From assembly GCA_951799425.1 (NCBI GenBank), contig OX637402.1, positions 19,791,844-19,855,843 on the forward strand: a stretch of 64,000 nucleotides of DNA, in the 5' to 3' direction. The notes under the pieces were generated by a model. That model had not been told where the DNA came from. It made no database searches and saw only the letters and a list, made by a program, of their open reading frames with translations. Of the stretch, positions 10,427 to 21,600 are shown in pieces. How positions within the stretch are numbered: the first letter of the stretch is position 1; every line of letters begins with the position of its first letter. The stretch is from Ilex aquifolium (Eukaryota > Streptophyta > Magnoliopsida > Aquifoliales > Aquifoliaceae). The position numbers were made by a program, and so were the translations under genes.

Positions 10427-13400
10427 TTAAGGAAGCACTGCCCTCACTTCTTTCCTATCTGCTCCAAATGCCTGCAACAGATCACCAAATGAAAATCTGA
10501 TGTCAAGCCAGTTAAAAAACAAGCTTAAGAATGATTACCAAAGACTGATCTGAGTCATCTGACCACCATTAATCTGTTATATTTTTAAGAAGTAATAACA
10601 CGTATGTATCATAACAAAAACCATATACTACATATGTGAACTCCTACAATGCAATAGCATCTCATTTGTTAACACGCTGCTACAAGAAAAACAAATCAAA
10701 CCACCATCGCCAAACTTATATTGGATGAAATCCCACAACTTGTGTTCCACCACATGATTTCTGCTTATTTAGGTTGAAGAAATTATGGTGTTTTTGCAAC
10801 ATATTAAAATTAAAAAAGAGTTACTAGTACTAATCAGTAATCTTAGAAAAAGATAATATTATTCTCAAAAATGCAGCCGAAATTAAATAGTTTAGATAAA
10901 GTTTTGTTAAATTGAAATTTACAAATTACTATTAGTCACACATATCATTGGAATAGGCAGAAGATCCTCTTGATTGGAAGATGAGCCTTGTTCTTGGAGA
11001 CCTTTATGGACAGAATTACTCTGAATAATATGTCTGTTGTTTCCTAATTAAAACAGCATCAAAATTGAATATCATACCAATGCTGCAAGACTACAACAAT
11101 CATATGGTTTTTTAAGATTTTAACCTCTTAGTTACTGTTTTGCAAACTCCAAAACATTTCTCTTTCTGCTCTTTGACTATCCCCTTGTCAAAGGATCATC
11201 AGCCTCCATGTTACATACTCTTAGGTTCAGGTAATCGGTGTGACTGTGATGTGAATCTAGTTATCAGATTTACTTAATCCGGAAATCCAAAAACATGGCC
11301 AAATTCAGATTTGTTAATGTCCTACATTTATTTCTGTGGTAAATTGTTTATCACACGCATTGCATGTGCACTTAACTCATTTCAAAACATTTGGAATTCT
11401 GTAACAAAGGGCCATACATAAAATTACAAAGGGGGCTTCCATTACCAGATACTATTGGCGCACATCTGATAAGTAAATTTCCATTACCAGATACTATTGC
11501 AAGGGAAATCCAGGTCCTTCGGGAGGTGGAGTTATAATGAGGAATCATGAAGGACAAGTTTTAGTGGTGGCTTCGTATTCCTATGGGTGTTGTACTAATC
11601 TGGAAGCAGATGTTTGGCTTTATTGGAAGATTTGGGAATAATTATGGATCTTGGTTTTAACAGATAACGATTATATCATTGGGTTCGATTCTAAGCTACT
11701 AATTGATATGGTGAATCAAGGGATCTCTCCTAGTTGGAAATTATGGTATAAGTGGCTGAAAATTAAAGATATCCTTCAAGGTATTAGGTTTGTTATGGGT
11801 CATGTTTTTTGGGAAGGAAATATAGTGGCAGATTTTTTGGAAGTCTTTTGAATTTTCTGATATTTCATTCTAAGGAAGACTACTTATTCTCCAAGATTTT
11901 CTTCAAAACGGAAATTTACGTAAAGGAAGGTGAGACATTAGTGGGAAAATTCAATTCTTATAAAAGCCAATCTATGGGTCTTTTATTTGTAAGTTGCATG
12001 CATTTTTTAATTTTATTCTTTTATTATTCCTTTGAAATGATGTAGCCTAGATTGCATTAGAGCATCTCCAACAAGGTTTTGTATTTTAGCTATCCAAAAG
12101 TATATTTTTTCTATTTAGCTACTCACTTTTTCAATTCACACTCCAACAGATTTTCTATATTTTAACTACTTTTAAATATTATTTCACATATTTTGTACCT
12201 TTGTTGGGACTATTGGAGAGCGAGAGAGAGCGAATGGAGAGAAAGACAGAGAGTGGACAAGAGAGGTGTGTAAGGATAGGAGAGAGAAAAAATTGTAAAG
12301 TATTTATACAAGTTAATATAGTGATGCTCTATATTTAGAGTATTACTATACCAAAAAGCTATTTTACATGTTCTCTTGGAGATGCTCTTAGAGGAGTAAG
12401 GCTCATTACGTCCCCCTTGGCTAAGTGTAATTCTTTTTTGGATTAATAAAACTATAGCCCAGTAATGTTGAGGTGAACCAAAAAAAAAAACTGACTGATT
12501 GATGATAGATTGATAAAAATGTCGTCATTTTTTGAAATAATATAAAAACTAACAGATCATGAGGAGCTAAAATCTACCTCAACTCCATAACCTTTCACGT
12601 AGACATTGGTGAAAAGTTCAGAAGGATCAGGCATGGGGCTCTCCTGGAAACACACAAAACAAAAAGATCATGAATCATCAGTAATGCAAAAAAATGCATA
12701 AAAGCTAAGCTTTCAAAAATGTTCACACTTCCAAAGTTCACTTATTCTAGAACTACTGAATGGACTACAAATACAAATCATGCCATGTTTTACCTTAGCT
12801 GCTGCGATGGCTTGATCTACCTCTTTTCTTTTTTCCTTCTCAATATCCTGCACAAGATTTCAATAAAGTCAACCAGCAAACCTCAATAAGACGTTACTCT
12901 CTAACAGGAAAATGAGATTGATCACCCTCATTTATGATAAAGAGAAGAACAAATAATCAAGTAATTGATCATTACAAACATAGAATTTGGTAGGGGTAAA
13001 TTCAAACCAAGGGTTTCAGATCTTCAGATACCTTTAGCTCTTTCTCAGTGGCTATATCATGAGATAATAACAGTTTTCTTATTCTTTCAATTGGGTCACG
13101 CTCCTGCAAATGACATAGCAAATCCAAACTAAGGAATACCCATCATACGAGACATCTCAGAGAGATATTTTAATATATTCTGCCATCAGAGAGAAAAAAG
13201 GGAATATATCAACCTGTCTCACACCGGTTATCTCATCACGTGTGCGATACGTGCTCCCAGGATCAGACATCGAATGACCATGGTATCTGTATGTGTCCAT
13301 TTCAAGAATCTGGACACCAATATCAAGAAAATAAGAATTAAGAAAACAGACGTTAATGATATATGCAACTCTTATTTCCAATAATAGCACATAATATGGC

Positions 13401-16132
13401 ACACAAAAGTAAACATTAAAAAGTCTGACCAAAAGAAAAAGGTAAACTTCAAAAAGAAAAGCAAGATATTTTAGTTGCATGTCCAAAGAATATAAACGTA
13501 CAAGTTTCACAGATTGAGAAACGGCAATATGCAGCTTCCATAATAATGTTTTACCCTAATGAAACACTAGGGAGGTTTACTGTGGTTAAAATATGAGTGT
13601 GATTAACAAATTTTTAATGCAAGTGTAGTTAAACAATTTACTGGGGTTAAAAAGTTTATTGTGACTAAAATATAAGTTGTAGGATAAACAGCTAAATCTA
13701 AATGATCTGGGCTATTGTTGTCCTTTATGGTAAAGACACTTTTTTTTTATTAAGTAGTTATTTGGGTATATGCGGTTGTCCAACATCAATTTGGTGTAAG
13801 AAAAGAAAATCCTAACCCCCTTCGGATAAATCTACATGTCCCATATATCATATATATCTCATTCTAGTAATTCCAATTTCCAACAGCATAGCATTAACCA
13901 AAGATATTATAAAATACAAAATAAATCAGAATTTGGGAATATATTTGACTGTGCCTCCTGAGTTTTTTATTTTTTGGGTATATACATCCTGAGTTTAAAT
14001 ACAAATAGCAATGCATCTCTCTCACAATTAAAGTAAATGTAAAGCCCTTATTTCTTCTGCCTCATTGAACAACTGGGGCGAAGGAGAGGGGCAGTCCAAC
14101 ATCTCCACAGCTAACTTGGGGAACACCCAAAAACACCAACTCCTACTTTGTGTCTTATGATTCATTACAAAGAGAGGAACCACTAAAATTGTTGAAGGGT
14201 AGAATGACAAGTCATAAAATAAGACCAATTACTGATAAATATACTCACGATTGGTCCATTCTTTAAAGCGTGTTCCTTTGCAAATTTGCATGCTTGTTTC
14301 ACAGCAAGGGCATCCATACCATCCACCTGTTTCAAAGTAAAATGTATGACCACATATACCAAATAAAGAAACACATAATGACATAGAAATAGAATCACAT
14401 AAGTAACTTAAGATTGTGTACTCGTCCTATCAAGCCTTAATGTTCAATTACACATGGGATGGTCATGATAAATTTCTTTCTTCTGCATAACATAAATGAC
14501 AATAATTTGGAGCTGTGAATAAAAAAAATATACAATTGCACCAGTCATCTAATACATCTTAATCTCGAGAATTGAGTATACAATCACTGTATAACTAAGG
14601 ACCAGCTAACATAAACGGTCAAAACCACTTGCAGACACTCGACACAGCTCTAAGTTATATAGGAAGTCGAGCTAACAGGAAGTATCAATTCAGGAAAAGA
14701 TCTTCAAAACTCGCCCTGTAAAACGGAAGAGGATGAAAATATCTAAGAGATAGAAAATGCCATAGAAAAGCATTTAGAGATAAAAACATATTTTGGAAAT
14801 CAATGTAACGGTAAGTCATACAAATCAAACTTTATTCCCTCCAATGAAATAATACCAAAAGTAAACAAAGTAATCCATATTACATCAAGAAGTTAAAAAC
14901 TGAAGAACTGGAGAAAGCTCCATTGCTTATATTAGAACCATTTATGAAGAATAAAGACTAATACATCCAAGCCAAGTAACACCCACTACTTCACATTCTA
15001 AATTAGCACACAATCATAAACTTCCACAGCCAATATCTTTAAGCAAATATTCACATTCTCACACACACCAAACCTTGATTTCAGCAAGATAAAACAGCAC
15101 AAGTACTCAATCACCTCAAGCAATCACATACACAAAATCAGACCACAACAAATGCTATTCAATATCACCTTCAAACCAGGAACATAGTCTCCTCTCTTAT
15201 AATAGGCTGGACTCTTTGCTGCCCTCCACTCAGCCGTCCCCATCCCATCTGCAACAACAATCCAAAACCAATCAAATCACATCATCTTCCCCAATTACAT
15301 ACGTATAGACAATGACATACAGCAACATTACAAAAACATTCATATAAAATCATTTCTTAACCACATAAACAAACATACATATACAACAATCCATAATCTA
15401 TCAAATCACATTTTTTTTTCAATTGCACATACGAATCTTTTAGTGGCACTTACAGTGATTGTTCTCGCAAACTAAGATCGCAGGAAGATCCCAAAGAGCA
15501 GCCATATTCAAGGCCTCGAACAGCTGCCCCTGATTCGCCGCTCCATCTCCATAAAGCGCAAACGACACATTATCCTCCTTACTATACTTCTGCGCAAAAG
15601 CTAGCCCACACCCTAATGGCACTTGAGCTCCCACAATGCCATGCCCTCCATAAAAACCATTCTCCTTCTTATAGAAATGCATCGAACCACCCTTTCCCTT
15701 TGAACATCCATCCTTACGCCCCATTAGCTCTGCAAATGTTTCCAATAAGGTTCCACCACGGCCAAGGTATAAGCAATGGTCGCGATACGCGGTGATGATG
15801 TTGTCCTTTTTGGTAATTGCAGCCTCCATTCCGACGGCGACGGCCTCTTGGCCGTCGTAGAGATGGCAAAAACCGCGTATCAGTTTGGCTTTGTAGAGTG
15901 AGTCGGCGGCGATTTCCATTCGCCGCATTCGCGACATGTCAGTGAAGAAGGTCATGAGTTCGGAGGACGAGGTTGTGACGGAGCGGGACGGCGGGTCGAT
16001 TTTGTGGCCGGTGAAGGGGACGCTGGTCTCGATGGTGATGGAGGAATCGGAAGAGGTGGAGAAGAGGCGAGTGGTGGGGGTGATTGTGGTGAGGGATTTC
16101 AGGAGATTGGAGCTCCGGCGAGTCAAAGCCAT
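10427..16132 (-). CDS. Pyruvate dehydrogenase E1 component subunit alpha, mitochondrial
   Basis: E1 alpha with E1 beta decarboxylates pyruvate using thiamine diphosphate in the mitochondrial PDH complex. Eight coding exons (descending): 16132-15454, 15248-15169, 14326-14249, 13309-13214, 13103-13032, 12847-12794, 12643-12578, 10471-10427. All joins are GT-AG and phases agree; the sum is 389 aa, the length I recall for the Arabidopsis protein. The N-terminus is Ser/Thr/Arg-rich, as expected for a mitochondrial presequence. The thiamine diphosphate motif runs from GDG at 195-197 to NN at 224-225. [12 protein letters not shown] at 286-297 is the phosphorylation loop; Ser292 matches site 1 of PDH kinase. 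The start is MALTRR at 16132; an upstream in-frame Met at 16210 would put 26 extra residues before the presequence and is rejected. The last exon codes only 14 residues and lies beyond a 2.1-kb intron containing transposons. Confidence 0.95.
11480..12490 (+). mobile_element. 5'-truncated LINE end with RNase H remnant
   Basis: It lies antisense within the last intron of the PDH E1 alpha gene. 11497-11640 reads [18 protein letters not shown] followed by an LEAD motif, the start of a plant LINE-type RNase H domain. The second half continues in another frame (about 11645-11850), with DSKLLIDMV and a closing GNIVADFL that corresponds to the usual GN-x-x-AD motif. An in-frame stop and a frame change show it is dead. 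The 3' end has a TAATAAAA-like stretch and an A-run at 12480-12490. A Tourist MITE sits inside the 3' UTR. A 20-bp sequence at its left edge is duplicated (about 11439 and 11480). Confidence 0.65.
12060..12387. mobile_element. Tourist-like (PIF/Harbinger) MITE, 328 bp
   Basis: Terminal inverted repeats GAGCATCTCCAA are perfect at both ends, and a TTA target duplication flanks it (12057-12059 and 12388-12390). TTA plus this end sequence and small size fit the PIF/Harbinger Tourist class. It is non-coding and is inserted in the LINE remnant, so it is the younger of the two. Confidence 0.85.
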
Positions 16133-16784
16133 CTCCGTCGTTGGATTGCTTACCGGCGAGATCTGTGTAACTGTGTAAACGGAAAGGTTTTGGTGAGATA
16201 GGGAAGGCACACGAAAAGTATCGGAGAAAGGAGTGAGTAGTTGTAAAAATAATAATATTCTAATATTTAATTAAAAACAAAAAATATCACCTTTTTTGTA
16301 GTACATAAAATATCACTGTGAGATTAATTCTTTTTAGATGGTCGAGCATGGGATTAACTCAACTCGACTTTAACTCGACTTTAATGTAATAAGAATGAAT
16401 TGTAAATTTAGATTTTATAAATTTGAATATTAATAATTTTTTAATGTGAGAGGGATTTTTTGGACGTAAAAAAAAAAACATGCGATTAGCTTTGACTTAG
16501 TGGTGCAATCGAACGGGTCACTAGGGGTCCGTTTAGAAGTATGAATTGAAAAATAAGAGAATCATATTTTCTACCTTAATTTTTTTTTAAATTATTAATT
16601 TATACCCTTAAATATTAAATTTTTATATAAATAATGTCATAAAATAATTACAATTTGGATATGGCTCTAACTTTTGTTACTATTTTTCTTAAATTCTGTG
16701 ACGTACGCCACACATTGATTTGATATATATAACAATGAAGGTTAATGCACCAATCACATTGTAATTGTTTTAGGATATTTAATA
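16133..16784. other. Upstream region of the PDH E1 alpha gene
   Basis: AT-rich sequence holding the 5' leader and presumed promoter of the leftward PDH E1 alpha gene. No TATA box or other element stands out well enough to call. Confidence 0.5.
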
Positions 16785-18107
16785 GGATAAATTATACTCA
16801 TATCCCTTGACATTTGACCAAATAACACAGAGACCCTCCAACATTTCTAAAATTACACGACGACCTTCTGAGATTTAAAAATCATGACACAAGCACCCCT
16901 TCCGTCTTCCCGCCGTTAATCTGGCTAACATAAAATAGTGATGTCAGGGAACAAAATTTATCTAATTCCAAAATTATCCCTCTATGTCCAACATTTTTTA
17001 AGATAATATTGTCCACTAATTATCATAATTTATCATCTTACCAACATTAATTATACAATTATAAATATTAATCAAAGATTAACATAAAACTATTACATTT
17101 TGATTAAAATTAATAAAAAATATCATCAACTAGGATAATTAGTTCAATTAAGAGTAGTGGGTTTGGAGTGATGATGGCAATGACAACTGGAGTGGGAAGG
17201 TTGAGTTTGGAGTGGTGGTGGTAGTTGGGGTTGGGTGCAATGGGGTTTGTTACAAGGAAGGGGGCGGGGGGGATAGGGGATTTGAGAGGAAGAGAGAAGA
17301 AAGGTAGACAAAGAAATAAAAAGGGTTGGGAGTTATGGGTTTGGAGTGGTGGTGGCAGCCAGGGTTGGGTCGATGAGATTTGTTGTAGGGAGGGGGCGAG
17401 GGACTTGGAGGATATGAGAATGAGAGATAAGAGAGAGAAATATAAAAGGGGGGTTAGGAGTGATGAGTTTGGAGTGGTGGTGGTGGTGGCAGCTGGGTTG
17501 CGTCAATGGAGTTTGTTGCAAGGAGGAGGCTAGGTGGATCTGAGAGGGAAAGAGAAAAGAGAGGTAGAAAGAGAAAAAGAAGGGGGTTGAGAGTGATGGT
17601 TTTTGTAGTGGTGGTGGCAGCTAGGATTGGGTCGATGAGAATGATGGGTTTGGAGTGGTGATGGTGGTGGCAGCTGGGTTGGGTTGATGGGGTTTGTCAC
17701 AGGGAAGGGGGCGGAGGCCTAAGTTATGGGTTTGGAGTGGTGATGGTGGTGACAGTTGAGTTGGAAGAGTTGGCTGTGATGAGGTTTGTTGCAGGTTGGT
17801 AGAGAGAGATAAAAGAGGAGTGGTGGCAGCGGTCAGTGGTGTAACAAGTGAGACGTCAATCAGTGGTGTAAGGGCTGTGATGGGGTTTGTTGCAGGTTAA
17901 TTTAATTTTTGATAATATATTCTTATTTATTACTTATTATGTATTATTTTATTTTAAATTAAATTAAAGGGTTAAAATAGTCATTTATCACTTGTGTTAA
18001 CGCCGATCACTATTAACGCCGATAAGGGGTCTCCGTGTAATTGTAGAAATGTCAAGGAGTCTCCATGTCATTTAGTCAAATGTCAGGGGTGTGAGTGTAA
18101 TTTACCC
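16785..18107. mobile_element. Non-autonomous Mutator-like (MULE) element, 1323 bp
   Basis: A perfect 9-bp target duplication TATTTAATA flanks it at 16776-16784 and 18108-18116. The ends are inverted: left GGATAAATTATACTCA, right read inward GGGTAAATTACACTCA. Similarity continues for at least 100 bp through GACATTTGAC, ACATTTCTA and AATTACACG blocks. Long inverted repeats with a 9-bp duplication fit Mutator. No transposase is encoded; the centre is a G-rich tandem repeat. It lies between the divergent PDH E1 alpha and ISE2 genes. Confidence 0.88.
17160..17900. repeat. G-rich tandem repeat inside the MULE, period about 130 bp
   Basis: Blocks built on GGTTTGGAGTGGTGGTGGCA, GGGTTGGGT and GGGGTTTGTTGCAGG recur near 17214, 17347, 17477, 17610, 17660 and 17730. 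Between them lie AGAGAGAGAAAG-type purine runs. Unit length varies because of internal gains and losses. Open frames here on either strand are by-products of base composition. Confidence 0.75.
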
Positions 18108-18116
18108 TATTTAATA

Positions 18117-18653
18117 TGTAATGAGAAAAAAAAATAATTTTTACGAGTGCAAATTAAAAATTTAATATCTTTCAAGAAGCAAAATGTGTTTCGCCCATAA
18201 CACTTAAATATAAAATAATACAATTAGTAAAATAAACAAAAAATATATCTCAATATTTTTGTGAGGTTAATAGTACTCTGTTCAAATTTTAAATTGAATT
18301 TAGTGGTCCTAAATAAATGATGATACTAAACATAATAAATAAATTGACCAAAAAAAAACATACTAAATGAAAGAATTCAAAAAAAAAATTAATTAGTACG
18401 TGAATGTGCCATATCATGTAGACTGTAAAATTTAATTTCAAAATTTAGCCTCATCTCCTGTTTCTTATTTTCTACCTAAGGGTGGTAAAGGATGGATGGA
18501 ATTTGCCTAATTTGATATGTTTCGGTTTATTTGTTGAATGTGATTTGATGGATTGACCCGGACCCGTTAAGCTAAAACCACGCCCGAAATAGTCCATGGT
18601 ATATGCGCAATATTATCTTCAACTCGTAACAACTCTTCTAAATCTCTCCCGCC
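18117..18653. other. Upstream region of the ISE2 helicase gene
   Basis: AT-rich sequence with no gene. About 18560-18653 is likely the 5' leader of the rightward helicase gene. No clear core promoter element is seen. Confidence 0.5.
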
Positions 18654-21600
18654 ATGAGCTCCTCTCTCTCACACATTCCCACAGCCTATTCTCTCCAACC
18701 CTCCACACGCAAAGCTTTTCCATTTCTTCAACCCCTAGGGTTTTGCTGCCTCAAAAATCTCGGCGCATTGACTTCAAAGAATTCTCAATTACGAACACTC
18801 TACAAGTTTCCGAGGTCGGTGTTCCCTGTAGAGACTCAACTCTCCGACGAAGATGATGAAGACGACGACGACGACGAAGCCGCTGATGAATACGTCGTCG
18901 GCTCTGATGAAATTTCCGATGGAGTTGAAGATATTGAGGATGAAATTGAAAGTTCAGTGGTGGATGTTTTGGAGACTAAGTCGAAGTTTGAGGAATTCAA
19001 ATGGCAGAGAGTTCAGAGGATCTGCAATGAGGTCAGAGAGTTCGGTGAAGACATTATCGATGTCGAGGAACTCGCTTCTATTTATACTTTTCGCATCGAT
19101 AAATTCCAGGTTATACTTCAGTTTTTCGTTTTCACCTAAAAGTTACAATTTTTTTTTTGTTTTGAAAATATAAGAATTCATTGATTTGTATTTACTTTTT
19201 TTTTAATTGTTCTTAGAGATTGGCGATTCAAGCTTTTCTGAGAGGTTCTTCAGTTGTGGTTTCTGCGCCGACAAGTAGTGGAAAAACATTGATTGCCGAA
19301 GCTGCGGCAGTGGCTACGGTTGCTAGAGGAAAGAGAATATTCTACACCACTCCTCTTAAGGCTTTATCTAATCAGAAATTTCGTGAGTTCCGGTATGCTA
19401 TTTAATTAATGTTTAATATATCGTGTTCTTGGATGTAACCATTGAATCTTTTGTTGTTTATGTTGGGGTTCTTCTGGTGTTTTAGTGAGACATTCGGTGA
19501 TAGCAATGTCAACGTTGGTCTTCTGACTGGAGATTCTGCAGTCAATAGAGATGCTCAGGTTCTAATTATGACCACAGAAATTCTTCGCAATATGTTATAC
19601 CAAAGGTACATTAGTTTTTTTACAATTTACCTTCGAGTAACACACCATGTGCTACTTGCGGATGACATGTTTCAATTGGAAAAAAAAAAAATGTTTTGGG
19701 AAATCTGAAGTAGGATCAAGAAACCTCCTTTGGGTGTAAATATGTAATAATGTACTTTACGACTATAACTTAGACTTTCTGATTTGGATGGAGTTAAAAA
19801 CTTTGTTGCCATTAATGTCTTTTCATCTCATCCTATGTTTACTCATACATTTAGTTTGGAATTATTAGTTACATTATATTGTAGTACTAGTGCTTTAGAC
19901 AGGATTTTCTTTCCATTTTCCGGATGCAATTGCTACATCTTCTATGGTTGTGTTTATTATTGGTTTAATGGATGTGTTGAAAATCTTTCTTTCTCTTTTC
20001 TACATGCAGTGTTGGAATGGTTTCATCTGGAAGTGGACTTTTCCATGTTGATGTGATTGTTTTGGATGAAGTACATTATTTAAGTGACACATCTCGGGGT
20101 ACAGTTTGGGAAGAGATAGTGCGTAGTATCCATTCTTCTAGTTATCGTTCTATGTACAGAAGTTCTTCCATGCTTTTTTTCATAGAAAATAGTCTGACTG
20201 CTGTGCGAATCTTTACTTTTCCCCTTTTTTAGGTTATCTATTGTCCAAAAGAAGTTCAGCTTATATGTCTGTCAGCTACAGTTGCAAATCCAGATGAGTT
20301 AGCTGGTTGGATTGGTCAGGTAATATAATTATCTCAGATGATTTTTGCCCATCATGCTTTCAAAATATCTTGAACATTGTGCATACTTTATAATAATCGT
20401 GTTCTTTACACTTGCCCTATTTGGTTCTCATTTCTGCTACAAACCCCCCTTTCGCTGTTCAGGAAATTTATTTAGCAACTATTCACATATCAGGTCATCA
20501 TAATGACATCGTGTCTACAAGAAAATCAAAGATGGCTCGATGTAATGAGTCAAGGGCCTACTTATGCCAATAGTCATGGTTATTTTGGGAGGTTACTTCT
20601 AAGGGGAAATAAGAGACCTGAAAATTATTAACCCTGCATAAGTATGAATATAAATTGCTATTCTCTTATACACTGATGAGTCGTCTTGTATGATTGAGAT
20701 AGAATCCACTAGAGGAGTATTTATTGGACTTATGGGCTGTTGTTTTCTTTTCACTTTTTTGTTACATCAAGATTCATGGTAAAACGGAGTTGATTACATC
20801 ATCCAAGCGTCCAGTTCCATTGAATTGGCACTTCTCTACAAAGACAGCTATGTTGCCTCTTCTTGATGAGAAAGGAACAAACATCAATAGGTAATTTCTA
20901 TTGCATCTTGTGAGAGTTTATTTATAGATTATAAACTGTAGAATGCAATGCATTTAGTGCCTCGGTTTTGTCCGTAACCCTGGATTTTACAGCAGTGATC
21001 TTTGGAACACTGGTAGATATTCATGTACTAACATACTTTTGTCTGGTACTGTTTTTCTTTCATTTTTAACCCTTTTTGCAAGAAAGTTGTGATGTTTTCA
21101 TGAAAGAAAGACATGGGTGGTGTTGTACAAATATTTCAGTCAGATTTTTTTTTATCTCATTGGTTTTAAATATATCTTTCTGGAAAACCCTCTCAAGAGT
21201 AATCAGGCATTTTAGCTACCTTCCATATGTTTTGTGTGTGATATGGAGGATCAATGTCTAAATTTAGTAGTGCTTACAGATTGTTTTGCCACTTCTCTCT
21301 ATTTTGTCCTTTTCTTTTCTTAATTTATATTTTTCAGTGATTCTTCTGTCTGTCTATCTGATTCTCTCTCTCAATTTTTCCCCTTGCTCTCTTTTGTTCC
21401 CCTAGAATATATGGTGAACATTTTGCAGCATGAAGTACTAACAACGTTTAATTTTTGTTTCTGATTGGAACAGAAAGTTGTTGCTGAACTATATGCAATC
21501 TGATTCGTCAGGAGTTAATTCATACAAGGATGAGGGATCTAAAAGAAGAACTTCGAGGAAACATGAAAGGAACATATCTCCTATTTCAAAGAATGAAATA

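Noticed and set aside
11651-12045. Short open frames as a separate gene
   Set aside because: They are frame-shifted remains of a LINE RNase H domain and its 3' UTR, ended by an A-run.
13550-13720. GGTTAAA-rich stretch in a PDH E1 alpha intron as a small transposon
   Set aside because: No paired ends or duplication could be found.
16130-16210. Upstream Met at 16210 as start of PDH E1 alpha
   Set aside because: It would add 26 residues before a normal mitochondrial presequence; MALTRR at 16132 matches the family start and gives the usual 389 aa.
17225-17533. Open frames rich in Gly/Trp/Val in the G-rich repeat
   Set aside because: They follow the tandem repeat of a Mutator-like element and match no family.
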